Source of the DNA: Streptococcus equinus
GTDB taxonomy: Bacteria; Bacillota; Bacilli; Lactobacillales; Streptococcaceae
Direction: 5' to 3'
Length of the DNA stretch: 64,000 nt
Assembly: GCF_900104225.1 (NCBI RefSeq)
Contig: NZ_FNJK01000002.1
Coordinates: 425,280 to 489,279, forward strand
The notes below the pieces were generated by a model. That model was not told the DNA's origin, did no database searches, and worked only from the letters and a program-made list of their open reading frames with translations. Positions within the stretch are counted from its first letter, which is position 1; every line of letters starts with the position of its first letter. This document shows, in pieces, positions 49,520 through 58,292 of this stretch. The position numbers were made by a program, and so were the translations under genes.

Positions 49520-51115
49520 ATGGCTGAGAGTAAAGACTTATTACAGGTACTATGGAGTGGGGCAGATGTTCTTCGTGGGAAAATGGATGCGAATGAATAC
49601 AAAACTTACTTATTAGGCCTTATTTTTTATAAATATTTATCAGATTCTTACCTTGTGAGTGCTTATGACCTTTTGACTGATGAAATGCCAGAAACATTAG
49701 AAGAAGCACAAGCAGCGTATGAGGAAGAAATGCAAGAAGATGATGCAGAGGAGCTTCTTAAAGAATTAAAAGAATCTCTTCACTACACGCTTGAACCTCA
49801 AATGACTTATACAAGCATGCTAAAAGATGTGAAGCTCAATGCTTTTAATCGTGAAAAATTACAAGCAGCATTTAATCGTATTCACGAATCAGACGAACTT
49901 TTCAACGGTTTGTTTGCAGATGTTGATTTGTATTCAAATCGTCTTGGTACTGGAGACCAAAAACAAAGTGCAACAGTTGCTGAAGTCCTTCGAGTTTTAG
50001 AAGATGCTGACCTTATCCATGCCGAAGGTGATGTCCTTGGAAATGCTTATGAGTATTTGATAGGTCAATTTGCTTCTGAAACTGGTAAAAAAGCTGGAGA
50101 ATTCTATACGCCACATGGCCCAGCTCAACTTTTGACACGTATTGCCATTATGGGGCAAGAAGATAAAAAAGGTTTGCAAGTTTATGATCCATGTATGGGG
50201 TCAGGTTCTTTGCTTTTGAGCTGTAAGAATTATTCTAGTGAGCCAGGTTATATTAAGTATTATGGTCAAGAACTAATGCCATCAACTTACAATCTTGCTC
50301 GTATGAATATGTTCTTACATAAAGTTCACCCTGATAATCAAGTATTGCGCAATGCAGATACACTTGATGCCGACTGGCCAACAGATGTTGAAACAGGTTT
50401 TGATATGGTTACTATGAACCCTCCATATTCAGCAAAATGGTCTGCAGCAAAAGGTTTCTTACAAGATGAACGTTTCATGGATTATGGTGGAAAACTAGCA
50501 CCAAAATCAAAAGCAGATTATGCTTTCCTACTTCATGGTTTTTACCACTTGAAACAAACAGGAACAATGGCAATCGTACTTCCTCATGGTGTTTTATTCC
50601 GTGGAGCTGCTGAAAAGACTATTCGTGAAACACTTCTTAAAAATGGTTCTATTTATGCTGTTATTGGTCTACCAGCAAACATGTTCTATAATACGTCAAT
50701 CCCAACATGTATCATTGTTTTGAAAAAACACCGTGAAGGTCGTGACGTGCTCTTTATCGATGCCTCAAAACAATTTGAAAAAGAGAAAAAACAAAATGTC
50801 ATGAAAGAAGAGCATATCGAGCATGTGCTTGAGCTTTATAAAAATCGTGAAAATGTCGAAAAAGAAGCTTATCTAGCTTTATTTGAAGATATTGAAGAAA
50901 ATGACTTTAACCTTAATATCCCACGTTATGTTGATACTAGTGAAGAAGAAATTCCAGTAGATTTGAAAGCATTGACAAAAGAAATCGAGGAAACAAACAA
51001 AGCTATTAACGAAGCAAACGCTAATTTCCTTGACATGCTTGGTGACTTGACTTTTGCGGATAATGAGACTAAAGACTCAGTTGAAGCCTTTTTAAAGGTA
51101 TTTAAGGAGATGTAA
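49520..51115 (+). CDS. hsdM: Type I restriction-modification methyltransferase subunit HsdM
   Basis: This 531-residue N6-adenine methyltransferase has an N-terminal HsdM domain, the TPHGPAQLL region, SAM motif VYDPCMGSGSLLL and catalytic NPPY at residues 300-303. It methylates the recognition sequence defined by HsdS. AGAAGGAAA precedes the ATG. hsdS begins 1 base after its stop. It is the first gene of hsdM-hsdS-hsdR. Confidence 0.96.
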   Translation: MAESKDLLQVLWSGADVLRGKMDANEYKTYLLGLIFYKYLSDSYLVSAYDLLTDEMPETLEEAQAAYEEEMQEDDAEELLKELKESLHYTLEPQMTYTSMLKDVKLNAFNREKLQAAFNRIHESDELFNGLFADVDLYSNRLGTGDQKQSATVAEVLRVLEDADLIHAEGDVLGNAYEYLIGQFASETGKKAGEFYTPHGPAQLLTRIAIMGQEDKKGLQVYDPCMGSGSLLLSCKNYSSEPGYIKYYGQELMPSTYNLARMNMFLHKVHPDNQVLRNADTLDADWPTDVETGFDMVTMNPPYSAKWSAAKGFLQDERFMDYGGKLAPKSKADYAFLLHGFYHLKQTGTMAIVLPHGVLFRGAAEKTIRETLLKNGSIYAVIGLPANMFYNTSIPTCIIVLKKHREGRDVLFIDASKQFEKEKKQNVMKEEHIEHVLELYKNRENVEKEAYLALFEDIEENDFNLNIPRYVDTSEEEIPVDLKALTKEIEETNKAINEANANFLDMLGDLTFADNETKDSVEAFLKVFKEM

Positions 51116-51116
51116 T

Positions 51117-52337
51117 ATGACTAATAAAGTACCTAACATAAGATTTAAAGGTTTTACTGATGATTGGGAACAACGTAAGTTGGGGGAACTAGTTACTTTC
51201 TCTAAAGGTTCTGGCTATTCTAAGGGAGATTTACTAGAAGAAGGCACTCCAATAATTCTGTATGGAAGACTTTATACAAAATATGAAACAGTCATCTCAA
51301 ATGTAGATACATTTGTAGAACCAAAAGAAAAATCTGTTTTCAGTAAAGGTGGAGAAGTAATTGTTCCAGGTTCAGGAGAAACCGCTGAGGATATTTCAAT
51401 TGCCTCAGTTGTTGAAGAATCTGGTGTTTTGCTAGGAGGAGATCTTAATATAATTACTCCACCCAAAGAAATAAATTCTGCTTTTTTGGCTATTAGTATT
51501 TCTAATGGACAACCACATAAGGATATGGCAAAGATGGCTCAAGGAAAGTCAGTTGTTCATTTACATAATTCAGACCTTGCAAAAATAGATTTTCCATTTC
51601 CAATATATGAAGAACAATGCAGAATTAGTAATCAGTTTGCTGAACTGGATCACCTCATCACCCTTCATCAGCGTAAGTGTGAACAGACAAAAGAGCTTAA
51701 AAAATTCATGCTTCAAAAAATGTTTCCGAAAAAAGGTGAAAAAAATCCAGAAATTCGTTTTCCAGGATTTACTGACGATTGGGAACAGCGTAAGTTATCA
51801 GAACTGTATAACAAAAATACCGAAAAAAATGAAGAACTTATTAGTTATGATAAAACAATATCAATTGCTACGATGACTTATAAAAATAGTGGTAATGGAG
51901 CATCTGATAAATCTCTAAAGACTTACAAAGTTTTAAGAGTAGGTGATTTAGCATTTGAAGGACATACTAATAAAAAATTCAAGTATGGAAGATTTGTATT
52001 AAATGATATTGGTACAGGCATAATGTCACCTCGTTTTAGCACTTTGCGTCCAATTCAGCGTATGCCAATATCATTTTGGAAATACTATATTCATTATGAA
52101 CCTATTATGCAGAAAATTCTCGTTAATTCTACCAAGGCTGGGACTATGATGAATGAATTAGTCATTCCTGAATTTTTAAAGCAAAGTATTTTAGTTCCTT
52201 CAATGAATGAACAACAAAAAATCGGTGAATATTTTTCTAACTTAGATAACCTCATCACTCTTCATCAACGTAAGTGTGAACAGTTAAAAGAATTGAAAAA
52301 ATTCATGTTACAAAACATGTTTCCAAAGAAAGGATAA
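51117..52337 (+). CDS. hsdS: Type I restriction-modification specificity subunit HsdS
   Basis: This 406-residue protein has two target-recognition domains, each introduced by FTDDWEQRKL (about residues 13 and 218) and closed by a conserved helical block LITLHQRKCEQ-KELKKFML-KMFPKKG. The two halves bind the two parts of a split recognition site. Three stretches are repeated in inverted orientation in the silent cassette at 56317-56878: 51164-51187, 51651-51677 (27 of 27 bases), and 51779-51796 (18 of 18). A further exact 20-base match is at 52209-52228. This supports recombination-driven switching of specificity. Confidence 0.95.
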   Translation: MTNKVPNIRFKGFTDDWEQRKLGELVTFSKGSGYSKGDLLEEGTPIILYGRLYTKYETVISNVDTFVEPKEKSVFSKGGEVIVPGSGETAEDISIASVVEESGVLLGGDLNIITPPKEINSAFLAISISNGQPHKDMAKMAQGKSVVHLHNSDLAKIDFPFPIYEEQCRISNQFAELDHLITLHQRKCEQTKELKKFMLQKMFPKKGEKNPEIRFPGFTDDWEQRKLSELYNKNTEKNEELISYDKTISIATMTYKNSGNGASDKSLKTYKVLRVGDLAFEGHTNKKFKYGRFVLNDIGTGIMSPRFSTLRPIQRMPISFWKYYIHYEPIMQKILVNSTKAGTMMNELVIPEFLKQSILVPSMNEQQKIGEYFSNLDNLITLHQRKCEQLKELKKFMLQNMFPKKG

Positions 52338-52343
52338 GAGATT

Positions 52344-55289
52344 ATGGCAGAATTAGAATCAGTTTTAGAACAAAAACTGATTGATCAACTGTGTCAAGGC
52401 GAGTCTCAATGGACTTATCGCCCTGATATTAGAACAGAAGAGGAGCTTTGGGATAATTTCAGATATATTCTTGAACAAAACAACAAAGCTAAATTAAATG
52501 ATGGTCGTCTAACTGATAGTGAGTTTGCTAAAATTAAAAATGATTTATCACACGCTTCTTTTTACGATGCAGGAAAATGGCTGGTTGGTGAAAATGGTCA
52601 AGTATATGTGCATGTTCAACGTGGTAATGAAACGCTCCACTTATTGGTTTTAAATAATGAGCATGTTGCAGGTGGGACAAGCGTCTATGAAGTTATTAAT
52701 CAATATCAAGCTTTTGGCGACGAAGATGATGCGCGTGATCGTCGTTTTGACGTGACTTTACTCATCAACGGAATTCCGATGATTCATATTGAATTAAAAA
52801 ACAAAGATCATTCTTATATGGACGGATTCCATCAAATCAAGAAATACATTGCTGAAGGCAAGTTCCGTGGGCTCTTCTCAAATGTCCAAATGTTTGTTGT
52901 CAGTAATGGTGTTGATACTAAGTACTTCTCAGCTGCCAGAGACAACGAGTTAAACAAAAAATTCCTAACAGGTTGGATTGATAGCAAAAATCAACCAGTT
53001 CCTGACTTTCTTGACTTTGCAAAAGCAGTTTTAAGAATTCCAGAAGCACATGAAATGGTAACGAAGTATATCGTACTTGATAACGATAAGAAAAAACTTT
53101 TGGTTTTACGTCCATATCAAATTCACGCTATTGAAGCTATGCGTGATGCTTCAAAACATGGGAAATCTGGATTTATTTGGCATACGACAGGTTCTGGTAA
53201 GACAATGACGTCTTACAAAGCTACTCGTAACCTTTTGATGGATATCCCGTCAATTGAAAAGACAATTTTCTTAATTGACCGAAAAGACCTTGATTTGCAA
53301 ACAAAATTAGCTTTTCAGTCGTACGCTGATAATGATACGATTGATGTTGATGACACAGAAAACGTCAATTCGCTGATTAAAAAGATGACTGATGGAAAAC
53401 GTCAGATGATTGTAACCACGCGTCAAAAAATGCAGACAATGGTCAATAAGCGTTTGACAGAGGGAACGCCAGAGTATAACAAGATACGTGCTTTAAAAGT
53501 TGCTTTTGTTGTTGATGAATGTCACAGGGCAGTAACACCACAGACTAAACGAGATATTGAAGCTTTCTTTGCCAATTCATTGTGGTTCGGTTTTACAGGA
53601 ACACCAATCTTTGAAGCCAATAAATACGAGCAAAAGGGTGATTTAGCACAAACGACACAACAACTATACGGTAATTGCTTGCACAGCTATACTATCAAAG
53701 AAGCGATTCATGATGGAGCAGTACTTGGTTTTATGGTTGAAACACTTGGTAAAAACGGGCTTACTCCAGAAGAAGAGGAGCGTACCTATGGAAAAGAAGC
53801 TCATATGCGTCAAGTTTTAGATGTTATTTTGAACAAATCTTTTGCCAAATTTGGTATGGAAAAAGGTAGAGGTGAGACCTATGAAGCTATGTTTACTGTA
53901 AGTTCGATTGAACAAGCTCAAAAATACTATGAATTGTTAAAATCAATTAAAGCTGGTAAGGATGAGCTAAAAATAAGTGATGACATTCGTCGTGCTTTAC
54001 CTGATTTTCCAAAATTTGCGATTACTTATTCAGTTACTGAAAACGATGAAGCTTCTAAAATTAATCAAGATAAGATGAAAGAAGCTTTGGACGACTATAA
54101 TGATATGTTTGGTACAAATTATAATCTGGCGGGTATCAATGCTTACAATGCTAATTTGAACGATCGCTTAGCACGTAAAGAGAAAAAATACTTAAATCGT
54201 AGTCAGCAACTTGATATCGTTATTGTTGTCGATAGACTTTTGACGGGATTTGATGCTCCTTGTTTGTCAACACTTTTCATTGATCGTCAACCGATGTCTC
54301 CTCAAAACTTGATTCAGGCTTTTTCACGCACTAATCGTCTTTTTGATACTAAAAAGCAATATGGCCAAATTGTAACTTTCCAATCTCCGCAAGCTTTCAA
54401 GGAAGCTATTGATTCAGCGCTAGCATTATATTCACGTGGTGGAGAAGGAAAACCATTAGCAGAAGACTACGATGCTGTTAAGGAAGAATTTGTTACTTCG
54501 TTAAAATCTGTCCGTAATCTAGCAGATACTCCTCAAGATGTTATCGGATTATCTGAAAAACAAAAGAAACAATTTATCTTTGTCTTTAGAGATTTGGACC
54601 GTTCATTTAATCATCTAAAAGCATTTTCAACTTATGATCCACAAATTTTGAAAGATAATCATTTTTCACAAGAAGAATATGAAGATTATGCAGCGGTTTA
54701 TAAAAATGTTTTGGCAGAACTAAAAGAAGATAAACCGGAAGACAAAGTAGACGATGAGCCAATCATCGATGATTATGAGCTAGTGGCTTTTGATAAAATA
54801 AAAGTTGACTATGACTATATCATCGATTTAATTAGTGGTTTTGTTGATTCTCTTGGTGAGGTAGAGAGTGAAGCAGAATATAATAAAAAGCTTAATGAAA
54901 TCAAAGAAATTATAGCGGCATATTCTGAAGATAATCCAAAACTTGGTTCACTACTCGAAAGCATTCTTGAAGATATTGTAAACAATAGTGAAAAATACGA
55001 AAATCAAGATGTATCAGTTATCATTAATCAAATGAGACAATCAGCAATTGACAAAGAAATTAGATTGTTCTCTGAAAAGTGGTTTGTAGATTTCGAAGAT
55101 GTTAAGTATGAAGCATATCATTTCAAAGATGGTAAACTAGCTAATGAAAGTAAATTGAAAGAAAAAGCTGATTATGCAGCTTACAAAGAAGCAACAGAAG
55201 AACCAGTCAAAAAATTTAAATTCTTTAGTGCAATGATTAAAGATTTTAAAGAAGACTTAATGCCTGAAATTGCTCCATTATTTAATTAA
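52344..55289 (+). CDS. hsdR: Type I restriction endonuclease subunit HsdR
   Basis: This 981-residue translocase-nuclease has an N-terminal nuclease region with RRFDVTLLINGIPMIHIELKNKD (PD-(D/E)xK type). SF2 motor motifs follow: HTTGSGKT (Lys286), DECHRA (391-396), FTGTP and the QAFSRTNR motif VI. A helical C-terminus binds the methylase core. It appears intact. hsdR lies between hsdS and the recombinase, so it would be inside any inversion between hsdS and the silent cassette. Confidence 0.95.
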   Translation: MAELESVLEQKLIDQLCQGESQWTYRPDIRTEEELWDNFRYILEQNNKAKLNDGRLTDSEFAKIKNDLSHASFYDAGKWLVGENGQVYVHVQRGNETLHLLVLNNEHVAGGTSVYEVINQYQAFGDEDDARDRRFDVTLLINGIPMIHIELKNKDHSYMDGFHQIKKYIAEGKFRGLFSNVQMFVVSNGVDTKYFSAARDNELNKKFLTGWIDSKNQPVPDFLDFAKAVLRIPEAHEMVTKYIVLDNDKKKLLVLRPYQIHAIEAMRDASKHGKSGFIWHTTGSGKTMTSYKATRNLLMDIPSIEKTIFLIDRKDLDLQTKLAFQSYADNDTIDVDDTENVNSLIKKMTDGKRQMIVTTRQKMQTMVNKRLTEGTPEYNKIRALKVAFVVDECHRAVTPQTKRDIEAFFANSLWFGFTGTPIFEANKYEQKGDLAQTTQQLYGNCLHSYTIKEAIHDGAVLGFMVETLGKNGLTPEEEERTYGKEAHMRQVLDVILNKSFAKFGMEKGRGETYEAMFTVSSIEQAQKYYELLKSIKAGKDELKISDDIRRALPDFPKFAITYSVTENDEASKINQDKMKEALDDYNDMFGTNYNLAGINAYNANLNDRLARKEKKYLNRSQQLDIVIVVDRLLTGFDAPCLSTLFIDRQPMSPQNLIQAFSRTNRLFDTKKQYGQIVTFQSPQAFKEAIDSALALYSRGGEGKPLAEDYDAVKEEFVTSLKSVRNLADTPQDVIGLSEKQKKQFIFVFRDLDRSFNHLKAFSTYDPQILKDNHFSQEEYEDYAAVYKNVLAELKEDKPEDKVDDEPIIDDYELVAFDKIKVDYDYIIDLISGFVDSLGEVESEAEYNKKLNEIKEIIAAYSEDNPKLGSLLESILEDIVNNSEKYENQDVSVIINQMRQSAIDKEIRLFSEKWFVDFEDVKYEAYHFKDGKLANESKLKEKADYAAYKEATEEPVKKFKFFSAMIKDFKEDLMPEIAPLFN

Positions 55290-55325
55290 TCAAATAGGCC
55301 CTGTTATAACTCAGGGTCTATTTTT
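55289..55325. terminator. Terminator between hsdR and the recombinase gene
   Basis: GGCCCTG-TTATAACT-CAGGGTC pairs imperfectly and is followed by TATTTTTTT, between convergent stop codons. Confidence 0.55.
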
Positions 55326-56261
55326 TTACGAATTCAAACTTGATAATGACCGCATGATAATATCGATATCTTTGCTTTCAAGTTCGTTAATGATGTGAAG
55401 ATATGTTTTTTGAGTGGTTGTCATGTTTGAGTGTCCTAGTCGTCTAGCCACACTTGCTATAGAAACGCCTGCAAAGAGCAGTAGTGAAGCGTGTGTATGT
55501 CGTAAACCATGGATAGAAATAATTGGAACGCCAGCGTTTTTACAATGACGCGCTAGACGGTCATTGACGGTAGAGTTGTATACTTTTCCTTTGACAAAAA
55601 TAGGTTTGTCTTCGGGTAAACTTTTTAAAAGCTCAGCAAATTGAATGACGGTTTGCCAGTCAATGGGAATTTTACGAATAGAGGATTCGTTTTTAGTGGG
55701 TAGAAAACCACCATTTTCTTTATAATTCCATGTTTTTGAGACAGAGAGCGTTTGTCGTGTTAAATCAAAATCTTTTGGGGTTAGTGCTAAAGCTTCGGAG
55801 AAGCGTAAGCCTGTTTTGGCAATAAGAAGAATGAGCCAATCCATATTAATCTCACCTTTTAAATCCAAATCATCAAGAAGTTTGTGGAGTTCGTATTGAT
55901 TGAGAAATTTAGGCTTCTTTTCACGTGGCTGTTTTCCCTTGATAATAGCTTTTCGAGTTGGATCTCGGGGAATAAGTCCTTCATCAACCGCATCAAGAAT
56001 AGCACATTTTAAATGATGATGAAAATCCATAGTTGTCTGTCTTTCGTGGACACTAGCGTACTGGTTCAAAATTTTTTGATAAGAAATACGGTCTAAATGT
56101 TGTATCTGTAGTTTTGGAACAAGCTTTTCAAGCCATCGATAGGCCATATAATATTTTTGCATGGTAATTGGTCTAATAGCCCCCTCTTTATAAACCATAA
56201 TCCACTGTTTGTAGTAATCGCAGAATAACATTGTTTCAGAATTGATTATTATTTCATCCAT
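55326..56261 (-). CDS. Tyrosine recombinase, probable HsdS invertase
   Basis: This 311-residue integrase-family protein has an N-terminal SAM-like DNA-binding domain and a catalytic domain with TGLRFSEAL (first Arg), HGLRHTHAS (His-x-x-Arg), LGHSN and the nucleophile Tyr in TQKTYLHI. It lies between hsdR and an inverted hsdS fragment, the position of recombinases that flip hsdS segments in phase-variable type I systems. No phage or ICE genes accompany it. AGGAGG precedes the ATG. Confidence 0.88.
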   Translation of the reverse strand: MDEIIINSETMLFCDYYKQWIMVYKEGAIRPITMQKYYMAYRWLEKLVPKLQIQHLDRISYQKILNQYASVHERQTTMDFHHHLKCAILDAVDEGLIPRDPTRKAIIKGKQPREKKPKFLNQYELHKLLDDLDLKGEINMDWLILLIAKTGLRFSEALALTPKDFDLTRQTLSVSKTWNYKENGGFLPTKNESSIRKIPIDWQTVIQFAELLKSLPEDKPIFVKGKVYNSTVNDRLARHCKNAGVPIISIHGLRHTHASLLLFAGVSIASVARRLGHSNMTTTQKTYLHIINELESKDIDIIMRSLSSLNS

Positions 56262-56316
56262 TTTAATATAAACCTCCTGTCAATAATGTATCACAATGCT
56301 TAAAAAATATGCTTTT

Positions 56317-56878
56317 TCAGAGTGTAAATCGTACAAAATCCTTACGCTGATGAAGGGTGATGAGGTGGTCGAGGTTAGAGAAGTACTCACCGATTTTTTG
56401 TTGTTCGTTCTTGTTTGGAATATTGATACGAACATTTTCAACATCGGATGCATTATATGATGGTAATGCTCCAACTTGTGTTAGTTTAGTTAAATCTAAT
56501 GTTTCAAAAAGAGTTTTTCCAAAATCACAATTCCATACATTTTTATTAAAAACATATGCCATTGTGTTATTATCCAAAAGGAATGGAAACCGAACTAAAC
56601 GTTTGCGATTCAGCATTACAGCAGCTCCAACTTTGGCAAAGAAAATAGCAGGAACATCATTTATAACATTCCATTTTTTTCTATTAATTTGTTCTGCTGT
56701 AACATAATTATTTGCTACCACGAGTTCGTTTTCATTTCCTTCTATATTCATGTCTGATACTTTGAAAAATGGAATACCCTCAATACCACCTTGTTCAGCA
56801 TCAGGAAATCCTACTCCAGATTTTGCAGTGCCCACTTCTCCCAACTTACGCTGTTCCCAAGCGTGATTATTTCCCCTC
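56317..56878 (-). pseudogene. hsdS': Silent hsdS cassette (one target-recognition domain)
   Basis: The minus strand encodes about 185 residues of one HsdS half: AWEQRKLGEVGTAKSG, a distinct target-recognition domain, then NEQQKIGEYFSNLDHLITLHQRK and a short tail. It has no convincing start codon or ribosome site. It is inverted relative to hsdS, and its two ends are near-identical to hsdS conserved blocks (18 bp at 56843-56860, 20 bp at 56387-56406, 27 bp at 56341-56367). It looks like a donor for specificity switching rather than decay. Confidence 0.85.
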
Positions 56879-57016
56879 CCCAATTCTTCCAGCGCTAGCT
56901 AATTTTCTCCACACTTACAAAAAATTCAAATGAGCATTGTTCTCTCAAAATCTTCTATACAGCTCCGCCATTTTCCAAAAGAAATGATACCGTGACTAAA
57001 AACTTCCTTGATTTTG

Positions 57017-57025
57017 TGCTAAAAT
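57017..57025 (+). promoter_or_regulatory. Probable -10 of the gntR gene
   Basis: TGCTAAAAT fits an extended -10, 37 bases before the ATG. Confidence 0.4.
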
Positions 57026-57061
57026 AGAGCTAAGTTATTTAGAACAGGACGGGAGTAGGTT

Positions 57062-57760
57062 ATGGTTCCAGCGTATATTAGAATTCATGATGCGGTTAAG
57101 AAGCAGATTGATGATGGTTTTTGGGAGATTGGTCAGCGCTTGCCGAGTGAGCGGGATTTGGCGGATGATTATGAGGTGAGTCGTATGACGCTTCGTCAGG
57201 CGATTACGCTTTTGGTGGAAGAAGGGATTCTTGAGCGTCGTGTGGGTAGTGGGACTTATGTGGCTAGCCATCGTGTGCAAGAGAAGATGCGCGGGACAAC
57301 GAGTTTTACGGAGATTGTGCGTTCGCAAGGTAAGACGCCGTCTTCACAGTTGATTTCTTATCAACGTAAGCCAGCTAATGACACTGAAATTCAGCAGTTA
57401 CAGCTTAAGGCTAGCGATTATGTGGTGCGTATGGAGCGCGTGCGTTATGCGGATAATGTGCCTTTGGTTTTTGAGGTGGCATCAATTCCTGAGAAGTTGA
57501 TTCAGTCGTTTAATCGTGAGGACATCACGGAGCATTTCTTCCAGACTTTGACGGATAATGGCTATGAGATTGGTAAGAGTCAGCAAACCATTTATGCCAA
57601 AAATGCGAGTGAGCGCGTGGCTAACTACCTTAAGGTTCCGAAAAATCATGCCGTACTTGCTTTGACACAGGTCTCATATTTCACAGATGGACGTCCATTC
57701 GAGTATGTTCACAGTCAGTATGTCGGCGACCGCTTTGAATTTTATTTGGAGAATAATTAA
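57062..57760 (+). CDS. GntR/HutC-family regulator with UTRA domain
   Basis: This 232-residue protein has a GntR winged helix (residues 5-70, QRLPSERDLADDYEVSRMTLRQAITLLVEEGILERR) and a C-terminal UTRA ligand domain (ERVRYADNVPLVFEVASIP, GRPFEYVHSQYVGDRFEF). GGGAG precedes the ATG. It lies upstream of ylxM-ffh in the same direction; UTRA regulators often sense sugar phosphates or amino sugars. No target gene is adjacent. Confidence 0.9.
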   Translation: MVPAYIRIHDAVKKQIDDGFWEIGQRLPSERDLADDYEVSRMTLRQAITLLVEEGILERRVGSGTYVASHRVQEKMRGTTSFTEIVRSQGKTPSSQLISYQRKPANDTEIQQLQLKASDYVVRMERVRYADNVPLVFEVASIPEKLIQSFNREDITEHFFQTLTDNGYEIGKSQQTIYAKNASERVANYLKVPKNHAVLALTQVSYFTDGRPFEYVHSQYVGDRFEFYLENN

Positions 57761-57896
57761 AATCAATAGGACAGCACATCATAGTGTTGCCCTATTTTTA
57801 GCGATATTTCTGGTATCGTTTACAAAAATATCAAAATAAGTCTGATTAACCAATTCTGACTATTAAATTCAATCAAAATATGGTAAAATGAGGATT

Positions 57897-58229
57897 ATGG
57901 AAATTGAAAAAACCAATCGTATGAATGCTCTGTTTGAGTTCTATGCAGCTTTGCTGACAGACAAGCAGATGAATTATATTGAACTTTATTATGCGGATGA
58001 TTACAGCTTGGCTGAGATTGCTGAGGAATTCGGCGTTAGTCGTCAAGCGGTCTACGATAACATCAAGCGAACAGAAAAGATTTTAGAGGCTTATGAGATG
58101 AAACTGCACATGTATTCTGATTACATTGTTCGCAGTCAGATTTTTGATGATATTTTAGACAAATATCCTGATGATGAATTTTTGAAAGAAAAAATCGCTA
58201 TTTTGAGCAGCATTGATAACCGTGACTAG
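57897..58229 (+). CDS. ylxM: YlxM (UPF0122) helix-turn-helix protein
   Basis: This 110-residue sigma-factor-like helix-turn-helix protein ([44 protein letters not shown]) is nearly invariant in streptococci and always upstream of ffh. I start at ATG 57897, as in homologues; an ATG three codons earlier overlaps the GAGG site. It is reported to associate with the signal recognition particle pathway. The gap to ffh is 63 bases. Confidence 0.93.
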   Translation: MEIEKTNRMNALFEFYAALLTDKQMNYIELYYADDYSLAEIAEEFGVSRQAVYDNIKRTEKILEAYEMKLHMYSDYIVRSQIFDDILDKYPDDEFLKEKIAILSSIDNRD

Positions 58230-58292
58230 GTTGATTTGAAAACTAGCGAAATTCGATAAGACAATAGAGATATGAGGTAGGAGAATTATATT

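Noticed and set aside
55326..56261. Integrase of a prophage or integrative element
   Set aside because: No phage, conjugation, excisionase or attachment-site duplication is nearby, while hsdS pieces in inverted orientation flank the gene. An hsdS recombinase explains it better.
56281..56883. Treating the inverted hsdS fragment as a working gene starting at TTG 56883
   Set aside because: There is no ribosome site or promoter, and the homology to hsdS starts only at AWEQRKL; the first few codons are chance extension.
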